NCBI GenBank assembly: GCA_007133745.1
Contig: SLMC01000137.1
Location: 1 to 5,850 of the forward strand
DNA: 5,850 nucleotides
Direction of reading: 5' to 3'
From: Kiritimatiellia bacterium
Lineage (GTDB): Bacteria; Verrucomicrobiota; Kiritimatiellia; UBA8416; SLMC01
The position numbers and the translations under genes are program-made. The notes below the pieces were generated by a model that saw only the letters and a list, made by a program, of their open reading frames with translations, was not told the DNA's origin and did not search any database. Numbering within the stretch: position 1 is the stretch's first letter; each line of letters begins with the position of its first letter. Positions 1-5,577 of this stretch are shown piece after piece.

Positions 1-1238
1 AGCCGAGCATCGAGTTCCGCAACCTGCGCTCCATGCTTGGGATCAGCGACAAGATTGCGACGTTGCCACGGGTCGTCTGCGTTGTCGTACAGCAGCCACG
101 GCCCGGCGAGGGTGCGAACATAGGTGTAGCGTTTGCCATGGAGACCGCGGTACTCGCGGCCTCCGTTGTCGTAGCGCCACTCATGAAAAGGCAAGTACAA
201 AGCCAGCAGCGCATCCTCGATTCCGGATGGGGAACCATCCTGGATCGTGCGACTGAAATCGCGTCCCTGAACCCCCTCGGGAACCGGCGCACCGCAGAGC
301 GTCAGAATCGTCGGCATCAGGTCCGGCGCATCGATCGGCGTTTCGTCGGTTCCCGGGTCGGCCCTGTCCGGATGTCGCACAAGGAAAGGAACGCGATTGG
401 ACTCAGCCCACGGCCTCTGTTTTCGAAACTGCCCCTGACTGCCGAGCATGTCTCCATGGTCCGACGTGAACACAACGATGGTGTCCTGATCCCGGCCCGT
501 CGCAGAAAGGGTATCGAGCAATCTGCCAAACGCCGCATCAAGCGCCGAGCAGTGCGCGTAGTATCCCGCCAATTCCTTGCGAGCGCGAGCCGCGATTGCT
601 TCAGGCACATTCGGCGGCAACTGGATCCTTTGGGCATCGTACATGGCCTCGAATTGAGCCGGCGCAGTGCCAAACGGGTTGTGCGGCGGGCCCCATGAAA
701 GAAACAGGGCAAACGGCTTTTCCCTCGCGTCCTCGCGGAGGTAGCGGCAAGCCTCGGCCGACTGCGCGTCGGCGTCGTATCCTGCCCACCGGCGGGGTCG
801 AGGATCGTCGCCGAAGTAGTAGTGCGATGCCTGATAGTCGTGCGAACACTCGAACCCCTTCCACCATTCGAATCCGAGACGCCGCTCTGGCGGCACAAAG
901 GCGTTCCGCCCGTTGCCGTCAAGGTGCCACTTGCCGATGTATGCGGTCTGGTAACCGGCAGCGCGAAGGCGTTCCCCGAGAAAGGGTCCCCTGTAAAGAC
1001 GGTTTAGACACTGGTCGTTGACCATCATCCGGTGACGGTTAGGATACACGCCTGTCATCAGGGAGGCCCGGTACGGACTGCATACCGGGCAGCCGGAGAC
1101 GGCATTCGTAAAGTTCAGGCTGCGGGCCGCGAAGCGGTCGATGTTCGGCGTGGACACATTGGGGTCGCCGCCGTAACCGGTAGCCTGACAACGCCACTGA
1201 TCGGCAAACACGAACACGAGATTGAGTTTCTGGTTCAT
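1..1238 (-). CDS. Type I sulfatase (arylsulfatase family), 3' end cut by window edge
   Basis: This gene encodes a formylglycine-dependent sulfatase that hydrolyses sulfate esters, probably on a carbohydrate. The frame is open from the ATG at 1238 to the window edge (412 codons). The start follows an AAAGGA ribosome binding site (1244-1249) with 5 bases of spacing. The N-terminal metal-binding stretch is VFADQWR (Asp13, Gln14). The maturation motif is CSPYRASLMTG with Cys53 in C-x-P-x-R, the residue oxidised to formylglycine. GKWHL (Lys103, His105) and SDHGDMLG (Asp260, His261) supply further active-site and metal ligands. The last visible part (W-L-L-Y-D, then DDPWQRRNL) is the usual C-terminal strand and helix, so probably only a few dozen residues are missing. 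There is no signal peptide: the fold starts within 6 residues of Met1, which suggests a cytoplasmic enzyme. It lies 94 bases downstream of the FAD oxidoreductase gene and is probably co-transcribed with it. The substrate cannot be read from the sequence. Confidence 0.95.
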   Translation of the reverse strand, partial: MNQKLNLVFVFADQWRCQATGYGGDPNVSTPNIDRFAARSLNFTNAVSGCPVCSPYRASLMTGVYPNRHRMMVNDQCLNRLYRGPFLGERLRAAGYQTAYIGKWHLDGNGRNAFVPPERRLGFEWWKGFECSHDYQASHYYFGDDPRPRRWAGYDADAQSAEACRYLREDAREKPFALFLSWGPPHNPFGTAPAQFEAMYDAQRIQLPPNVPEAIAARARKELAGYYAHCSALDAAFGRLLDTLSATGRDQDTIVVFTSDHGDMLGSQGQFRKQRPWAESNRVPFLVRHPDRADPGTDETPIDAPDLMPTILTLCGAPVPEGVQGRDFSRTIQDGSPSGIEDALLALYLPFHEWRYDNGGREYRGLHGKRYTYVRTLAGPWLLYDNADDPWQRRNLVADPKHGAQVAELDAR

Positions 1239-1262
1239 GGTTGTCCTTTACCCGCGAACGTC

Positions 1263-1316
1263 AAAAGCGACCGGCGCCGCCGGGTAATTCTCGCAACGCG
1301 CGGGCTTCCCGGTCGC
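1263..1316 (-). terminator. Possible intercistronic hairpin with short T tail
   Basis: In the gap between the oxidoreductase and the sulfatase, GCGACCGG (1316-1309) and CCGGTCGC (1274-1267) form a perfect 8-base inverted repeat on the transcribed strand, followed by TTTT (1266-1263). The 34-base loop is long and GC-rich and may fold further. This could be a weak terminator or attenuator that lowers sulfatase expression, or an mRNA-stabilising stem. The long loop and short T run make it a poor classical terminator, so the call is tentative. Confidence 0.25.
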
Positions 1317-1332
1317 GTTCAGGTCGTTGGCT

Positions 1333-2568
1333 TCACGTCTCTTTCATTTCCAGAAGCGTAATGATCTTGGGATCAACTTGCTGGACGGCAACCCCTTCGC
1401 GAGACGCAATCGCGGCCGCTCGACCCGCGACCTCGCCCATGGCGACGCAGTCGGATGTGGTGCGGTAGCTGGCGTGCGCGCGAAAATCGCCGGAGATGCA
1501 TCGGCCGGCCATCAGTAAGTTGCTTCTATCCTGTGCCACCAGGCAACGATACGGCACCTGATAGCGAGGAATCTTCTCGTTCACCAAACGACGTCCTTCG
1601 GCGGGGTCGACATGGTGAATGTCCACGTTGAAGGCAACCTCCAGAACGCCGTCTTCAAAAGCCCGGCCGGCACGCAAGTCGTCGATGGTCAGCGTGTATT
1701 CTCCGTGAATGCGTCGTCCCTCCCGGATGGCCGGCGCGGGCCCTGTGAAAGCGACATAGAGATTTTCGAAGCGAGGGTCGCGGCTGGAGCGCAGGCAGTC
1801 TACCGCCGCATGAATCTGCCTGCGCCCTTCGATCGTTGCTGCGGTCAGCGACGCGGCATCCGTCGGGTCAAGCCCATACAAGTGCGTCCACATGCAGCGA
1901 CGCAGCGCCGGCATACCGGGTATCTCGAAAAGGCGGGTTCTCCGGTAGGAGAGATCGAACCCCAGTTGATCGAATGTTGCGAGAATTTCTTCTGCAAGGT
2001 CTTCACCGTCCCCGATGCCCTCGGGCCAGCCGCCGATGACCGCGTTCATGCTTGCGGGCTGCATTTTGCCGTCCTCGGGCCGGCCCATATCGTAGCCGCA
2101 ACCCGCGAAGGCGCCGAGGTCGCCGTCACCGGTCGCATCGATAAAGACCTTCGCTTCCCAGGTCTCCCTTCCTGATTTGGAGGCCGTAATGACCTCGCTA
2201 ATTCGGCCTCCTTCGACGCGAGCTTCTTGAAGGAGCGTGTGGTATCTGACCGTTACGCCCGCCTCCATCAGCATGTCGTCTATCACCACCTTGACAATCT
2301 CCGGATTGACAAGGAAAGTAGTTTTGCTCCGCCAAGGTTTCCAACCGCCTTTGGCATTAAGGCGGCGGTGGAATTCCTCCATGATGCCGCGCTGCGGAGT
2401 GCAGTCGAAGATCAGAGTCATGCAGCCGGCGGTCCACGCGCCTCCCCCAAAGGGGAACATTTCGAGCAGAAGCGTCTTGGCCCCTGCGCGGGCCGACGCC
2501 ACAGCGGCGGCGAAACCTGCGGGGCCGGCCCCGACGACGATCGAGTCATACTTATTCTTAGGAGTCAT
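1333..2568 (-). CDS. FAD-dependent oxidoreductase (FAD_oxidored family)
   Basis: This is a 411-residue flavoprotein with an N-terminal Rossmann fold. The dinucleotide motif GAGPAG is at residues 13-18 and the ribose-binding acid Glu36 ends the second strand (LLLE). FGGGAWTAGC (40-49) resembles the substrate-side loop of FAD_oxidored proteins, IDATGDGD (143-150) is the second FAD contact, and the C-terminal FAD region is at 351-388 (LLMAGRCISGDFRAHAS onward). Proteins of this family are often encoded beside sulfatases and glycoside hydrolases in Planctomycetes and Verrucomicrobia; the reaction is not established and I infer oxidation of a sugar-like substrate. I chose the ATG at 2568 because it follows AAAGGA with 7 bases of spacing and lies six codons before the first FAD-binding strand. 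The frame stays open to an ATG at 2751, but those 61 extra residues are low-complexity and overlap the upstream frame. There is no signal peptide, so it is probably cytoplasmic. The sulfatase follows directly. Confidence 0.92.
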   Translation of the reverse strand: MTPKNKYDSIVVGAGPAGFAAAVASARAGAKTLLLEMFPFGGGAWTAGCMTLIFDCTPQRGIMEEFHRRLNAKGGWKPWRSKTTFLVNPEIVKVVIDDMLMEAGVTVRYHTLLQEARVEGGRISEVITASKSGRETWEAKVFIDATGDGDLGAFAGCGYDMGRPEDGKMQPASMNAVIGGWPEGIGDGEDLAEEILATFDQLGFDLSYRRTRLFEIPGMPALRRCMWTHLYGLDPTDAASLTAATIEGRRQIHAAVDCLRSSRDPRFENLYVAFTGPAPAIREGRRIHGEYTLTIDDLRAGRAFEDGVLEVAFNVDIHHVDPAEGRRLVNEKIPRYQVPYRCLVAQDRSNLLMAGRCISGDFRAHASYRTTSDCVAMGEVAGRAAAIASREGVAVQQVDPKIITLLEMKET

Positions 2569-2592
2569 GTGATTTTCCTTTAGTAATTTCAC

Positions 2593-2611
2593 GACGGTAA
2601 ATGTTGCCGTC
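2593..2611. promoter_or_regulatory. Operator-like palindrome upstream of the oxidoreductase
   Basis: On the minus strand GACGGCAACATTTACCGTC is a near-perfect palindrome: 8-base arms with one mismatch and 3 central bases. It lies 24 bases upstream of the oxidoreductase ATG, where a repressor site would overlap the promoter or the start of transcription. The size and symmetry suit a dimeric HTH regulator such as a LacI or GntR type, but no regulator gene is in the window. No clear -35/-10 pair can be assigned here. Confidence 0.35.
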
Positions 2612-2615
2612 CCGA

Positions 2616-2631
2616 TTGCGACGTTTGCGAC
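2616..2631. repeat. Tandem GTCGCAA half-sites (9-base period)
   Basis: TTGCGAC occurs at 2616-2622 and again at 2625-2631 on the plus strand (GTCGCAA twice on the transcribed strand), spaced nine bases apart. The pair is just upstream of the palindrome at 2593-2611, between the end of the chimeric small frame and the oxidoreductase start. It may be a second protein-binding site of the same control region. Two short copies could also arise by chance. Confidence 0.25.
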
Positions 2632-2671
2632 ACTATCCTCCGTTGGCTTTGCTGGTGATTGTTGCGCATAC

Positions 2672-2884
2672 CTACCCGAGCCCGAAGGCGTTGCATTTCC
2701 CTGGCTCAGCGGGAAGCGGTGAAAGCGTGAGGTCCGGCACTTGATCGCCACTCCATAGGACAGCTTCCTCGTCTTGCTTCAGATCCAAAGAATATCGTCC
2801 GGGTTCAATTTGCTTCAAATTGAACATCCGGTTGCCGCTAACCTGGATATCCCCCTCGAATTGCACACGAAGTTTTCTAGCCAT
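2672..2884 (-). pseudogene. Chimeric remnant: REP-transposase N-terminus fused to an unrelated C-terminal tail
   Basis: This 70-codon frame starts at the ATG at 2884 and stops with TAG at 2672. Its first 11 residues, MARKLRVQFEG, are the typical start of REP-associated tyrosine transposases, which normally continue with a motif like A-I-Y-H-V-x-N-R-G. Here the match ends at residue 11. What follows (DIQVSGNRMFNL onward, with PGRYSLDL and EEAVLWSG) does not resemble that family: there is no HxH motif and no catalytic tyrosine context. The second part has the alternating pattern of a C-terminal beta-sandwich strand pair and may be the last ~59 residues of a carbohydrate-active enzyme from the same locus; I cannot name the family. 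The best reading is a deletion or recombination scar. The fused frame is open and could still be translated, but no strong ribosome binding site precedes the ATG. An upstream in-frame ATG at 2923 also exists. Confidence 0.5.
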
Positions 2885-2954
2885 GATCCCGCAACCGTAA
2901 CCCGAATCCGCCGCCTCCGTCAATTAGCATGTCAAGTGTCAAGGGTAGACCCCA
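2852..2954 (-). mobile_element. Remnant leader and first codons of a REP-associated tyrosine transposase (RAYT)
   Basis: On the minus strand this segment begins with TGGGGTCTACCC followed by TTGACACTTGACATG (two TTGACA copies, period 7), runs through a GGCGGCGGATTCGGGTTACG-type leader, and ends with the codons for MARKLRVQFEG. From memory, this order of sequences recurs upstream of RAYT genes in Kiritimatiellota and Verrucomicrobia-like genomes; that is recollection and not a search result. Only the 5' part is present, since the match to the transposase family stops at about 2852. The upstream boundary is uncertain: the segment overlaps the last codons of the DUF502 gene and may reach a few bases beyond 2954. 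Confidence 0.5.
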
Positions 2955-3594
2955 ATGGCGCTGTCTGGATGTCGGGCGGTTTGATTTCATGATACCTTTC
3001 AGGGCCGAGCGCGCCGCCGGAAAGAACGGTTTTCAGCGCGGCTTCGACGGAAATGTCGGTGAAAATCACGTCCGATTCCGGAAGTATGAGCAGAAATCCG
3101 GAGGTTGGATTTGGCGCGGTGGGGACGAAAACGCGAATCTTGAGCCGATCGTCCTTGTCGCGCATGGTCCCGGTAACGAATGCGATCGCTTGGCAGCCTT
3201 GGCGGGGAAACTCGACAAACGCAACCGCCCGATAGGGATTGGCCGTTTCGCTGGCAAAGGCCTCAATGACATGCTTCGAAGCGCCGTACACCGAGTTGAC
3301 CAGAGGCAGTTTCAGCAGCAGGGATTCGCCCATCCGTACCAGACGGCGCCCGGCAATGTGCGTGACGAACAGGCCCGCGAGATAGATCAGCGCCAGAGCC
3401 ATGCCGAAGCCTAGCAGATCAACCGCGAATTGCGGAACCTGATCCATCCAAAGCATTAGCAGCGGACGCCCGAAGCCCGCCAGAGTCCGCACGACGAAAC
3501 GGAACACGATCACCGTTATCGCCAAGGGCACAAGGACAAGCACGCCAGAGAAAAAGCGCGAACGCGTTTTTTTGAGCACGGGTATGGATTTCAT
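2932..3594 (-). CDS. DUF502 family membrane protein
   Basis: This is a 220-residue inner-membrane protein of the DUF502 family (the plant relative is COV, a vascular patterning protein); the bacterial function is unknown. A short basic N-terminus (KKTRSR, 8-13) precedes a first transmembrane helix at about 14-36 (FFSGVLVLVPLAITVIVFRF). A second helix lies at about 57-78. The soluble C-terminal domain carries the family hallmarks LPLVNSVYGASK (96-107) and VPTAPNPTSGFLLILPESDV (157-176), then SVEAALKTVLSGG. The ATG at 3594 follows AGAGG with 8 bases of spacing, and the length is normal for the family. The last residues (about 214-220, LGSTLDT) and the TGA stop are encoded by the leader of the RAYT remnant, so the original C-terminus was probably different. 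It appears to be transcribed alone. Confidence 0.93.
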   Translation of the reverse strand: MKSIPVLKKTRSRFFSGVLVLVPLAITVIVFRFVVRTLAGFGRPLLMLWMDQVPQFAVDLLGFGMALALIYLAGLFVTHIAGRRLVRMGESLLLKLPLVNSVYGASKHVIEAFASETANPYRAVAFVEFPRQGCQAIAFVTGTMRDKDDRLKIRVFVPTAPNPTSGFLLILPESDVIFTDISVEAALKTVLSGGALGPERYHEIKPPDIQTAPLGSTLDT

Positions 3595-3871
3595 GTTAAA
3601 GCCTCTCTTCTTGACAGTGTTTCATAGAGTTAACAAGGGGTAACGATCCGATCAGATTGGGCATGGTTCATTCATCCTCATGATTGTGTCGCTTGCAATG
3701 TCCGTTGCGAGGATCTGGCATGTTTACTCAACAGCGGCTTGACCGCAATAGGTTGCCACGTTCGCTAAGTTTGCATAATTATCGTTTTATCGGACTGACC
3801 CAAATGGCCCATGTCACTAGCCACGCCGTAGCCGCTAAGCGCGAAGGCGGGCAGCGAGCTGCTACTCCGCT
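3595..3871. other. Intergenic region between hipA and the DUF502 gene
   Basis: These 277 bases are visibly richer in A and T than the flanking genes and hold no frame with recognisable coding character on either strand. The region should contain the DUF502 promoter, but I could not find a well-spaced -35/-10 pair. At its right end GAAGCGG (3873-3867) and CCGCCTTC (3850-3843) can pair around an inner GCAGC/GCTGC stem, giving a hairpin that starts within the hipA stop codon. It has no T run, so at most it is a weak 3' end for the hipBA transcript. Confidence 0.4.
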
Positions 3872-5179
3872 TCAATTAAAAGGTTCCAACCGCAGAGTCT
3901 TCTGAATTCGGTCGCGTTGTTTCGGCTGCACGCGCGCATCTTCGGCATAGTCCCGCCAGCGTTGGATCGCCGTGCGTACCTCGGTCAGAATGCTCTCGGC
4001 CCGTCCGCGTTTCATGGACGCCGCCTTGGCGCATGCCTTGAAATCCTCCGTTGCGAACCGGTCGCGTTTGCCGTTCAGGGTCATCTGGTGCGCCGAGGTC
4101 CACTCGCCCGCGGGTTGAAAGCTGTACGTCATGTCGAAGGCGGGCGAAAGCGACCACGTTCCCGATCTGTCCATCAGGAAGGCGATGTTCTTTACATGGT
4201 CGTCCTGATTGCGTCCGATGATGTTGAAAACCATTCGCCGGAACTGCTCCTCCACGGCGCCCATGGGCAGGCCCAGCCGCCGGACCACCTGCAAGGCCTG
4301 CTCATAGCCATAGGCTCCCGCTTCATTGAAATCGTAATGCGCCAGACCGCACAGCGACTGCATATGCAGCTTTCCCCCGCCTTCCAGTCGGTCGAACCGC
4401 CGAGCCATAAAATGGCGGCGTCCATTCTCCTCGAACAGCCGGCAGGGGCACATCGTGATTCCCGCATCCGCGGCCATGCGGTAATAGGCATACTCGATCG
4501 CGCCGTAGCCCCCGGGATCTTCCCGCTCCTTGTCCTTGTTGCCGCTCACCCCGTCGAACTTCATCAGCCAGTATTCAAACCCCTTGCCGGCCTTGACCTG
4601 CCCCGACCGGACCTCGTTGGTTTGCGGATTCCAGGCGATTACGGCCTTGGCCCGCGCCCCGCCCGCCGAGGTGCCCACCCGCAAGATGTCGCGCAGGTCC
4701 GTGTCCCGTCCCTCCGCATGCAGCCAGCCCCGCAGGTTGTGACGGTGCGTCAGCGCTTCCGAAGCCAGTTCCACCAGCCGGTCGACTTCAACGGGCGATG
4801 TGCCGCGGGACCTCGGACCGGTTGGCGGGGCGTACTCCAGCGCACCCATGCCGCGCGAGCCTGTATAGCACAAGCGCTCCACCGCATTCATCGATTCCGG
4901 CGAACGGCCCTGCCGCGCGAGCCAGGCATCGATCAGCGCATTGCCGAACCGGTCCGGCAGCGAATCGGCCAGCAGACCCGGCAGGCCATGGAAGGTATTC
5001 GGATTGAGTTCGGGAAAGGAATACACCCGCGTGGAGAGCGGCATAGTCAGCGGCGCCGCTTCAATGCCGCTTTCCGTAAAGGCCGGGTCATACTCGAACG
5101 CCGCCGTCGCCGCGCCGTCCTCCAGCGCCACCGCGCCGATCGTGCGACCCCACAGCTTGACTTCCGCCAACGTGCTCAC
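3872..5179 (-). CDS. hipA: HipA-type serine/threonine kinase toxin
   Basis: This is the 435-residue toxin of a type II HipBA system. HipA kinases phosphorylate a translation factor (glutamyl-tRNA synthetase in E. coli) and induce growth arrest; the target here is unknown. The N-terminal subdomain (about 1-115, with FHGLPGLLADSLPDRFGNAL at 63-82) and the HipA_C kinase core (about 165-375) are both present. The glycine-rich ATP loop is VGTSAGGARAK (168-178), a candidate ATP-binding lysine is Lys207 in LMKFDG, the catalytic loop is NQDDHVKN (324-331, Asp326 the likely base) and the metal-binding Asp349 lies in SPAFDM. Length matches the family (about 440), so the kinase looks intact. The start is GTG (5179-5177), which overlaps the hipB stop in GTGA, so translation is coupled; GGAG lies 9 bases upstream of the GTG. 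The coding sequence is GC-rich. Confidence 0.95.
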   Translation of the reverse strand: MSTLAEVKLWGRTIGAVALEDGAATAAFEYDPAFTESGIEAAPLTMPLSTRVYSFPELNPNTFHGLPGLLADSLPDRFGNALIDAWLARQGRSPESMNAVERLCYTGSRGMGALEYAPPTGPRSRGTSPVEVDRLVELASEALTHRHNLRGWLHAEGRDTDLRDILRVGTSAGGARAKAVIAWNPQTNEVRSGQVKAGKGFEYWLMKFDGVSGNKDKEREDPGGYGAIEYAYYRMAADAGITMCPCRLFEENGRRHFMARRFDRLEGGGKLHMQSLCGLAHYDFNEAGAYGYEQALQVVRRLGLPMGAVEEQFRRMVFNIIGRNQDDHVKNIAFLMDRSGTWSLSPAFDMTYSFQPAGEWTSAHQMTLNGKRDRFATEDFKACAKAASMKRGRAESILTEVRTAIQRWRDYAEDARVQPKQRDRIQKTLRLEPFN

Positions 5180-5523
5180 GCTTCGTCACTCCATTGCCAA
5201 GGCTTGGCGGAGGGCTTCCCGCTTTTGCGCGGGGCTCGCTTCCGCTCCTTGCCTTTCAGCTTCAACAGATCCATCGGACGCGGCCCCGTATCGGGAGCCA
5301 GCGTTTCCATGCGCTCCAGCAATTGCAGTTCCCGCAGAATCCGGACCAGGGTGACCGTTTGCGTCGTGGCGCCCGCCTCGATCCGTTCCACGGTCCGCTT
5401 CGCCACGCCCGCCTGCCGAGCCAGCGTCGCTTGCGACAAGCCAAGTTCAATCCGTCGGCGCGCAAGCCTTCCACCCATTTCCGCCAGCACCGCCTCATCC
5501 GTCATCAAACGCTCGATCCGCAT
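5176..5523 (-). CDS. hipB: HipB-type antitoxin, XRE-family HTH repressor
   Basis: This is the 115-residue antitoxin partner of HipA. A helix-turn-helix of the Cro/C1 type spans about 19-72: RLARRRIELGLSQATLA, then QAGVAKRTVERIEAG with the recognition helix at about 40-50. HipB proteins bind and mask HipA and repress their own operon. The tail after residue 85 is Lys/Arg-rich (LKLKGKERKRAPRK) and ends in PWQWSDEA; it is probably flexible. I chose the ATG at 5523 because GGAGG precedes it by 8 bases; an in-frame ATG at 5577 would add 18 residues and would place the promoter inside the gene. Another Met lies at residue 7 without a good ribosome binding site. The stop overlaps the hipA start by 3 bases, the classic antitoxin-then-toxin order. 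Confidence 0.93.
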   Translation of the reverse strand: MRIERLMTDEAVLAEMGGRLARRRIELGLSQATLARQAGVAKRTVERIEAGATTQTVTLVRILRELQLLERMETLAPDTGPRPMDLLKLKGKERKRAPRKSGKPSAKPWQWSDEA

Positions 5524-5548
5524 GCCAATCCCCTCCAATTTCGAGATG

Positions 5549-5577
5549 TTTATATCGCAACTAGAGACGACATGCAA
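5549..5577 (-). promoter_or_regulatory. Predicted sigma70-type promoter of hipBA
   Basis: TTGCAT (5577-5572) and TATAAA (5554-5549) are separated by exactly 17 bases on the minus strand. The -10 box matches the consensus at five of six positions and the -35 box at three. Transcription would begin near 5542, giving a leader of about 20 bases that contains the hipB ribosome binding site. The -10 box overlaps the stop codon of the upstream ATPase fragment, so the promoter lies at the junction. Confidence 0.5.

Noticed and set aside
33..1021. Several open frames on both strands in the first kilobase
   Set aside because: All overlap the sulfatase gene, whose active-site motifs are unambiguous; their translations are Arg/Pro-rich without pattern.
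1612..2583. Plus-strand frames opposite the oxidoreductase
   Set aside because: They are antisense shadows of a well-supported flavoprotein gene and have no recognisable features.
2569..2751. 61-residue N-terminal extension of the oxidoreductase
   Set aside because: The internal ATG at 2568 has a proper ribosome binding site and lies just before the FAD-binding strand. The extension has no domain and overlaps the upstream chimeric frame.
3684..3905. 73-codon plus-strand frame in the hipA-DUF502 gap
   Set aside because: It has no clear ribosome binding site or protein similarity, and it runs into the 3' end of hipA.
5524..5577. 18-residue upstream extension of HipB
   Set aside because: It would cover the predicted -10 box and lacks a ribosome binding site, whereas the ATG at 5523 has GGAGG at good spacing.
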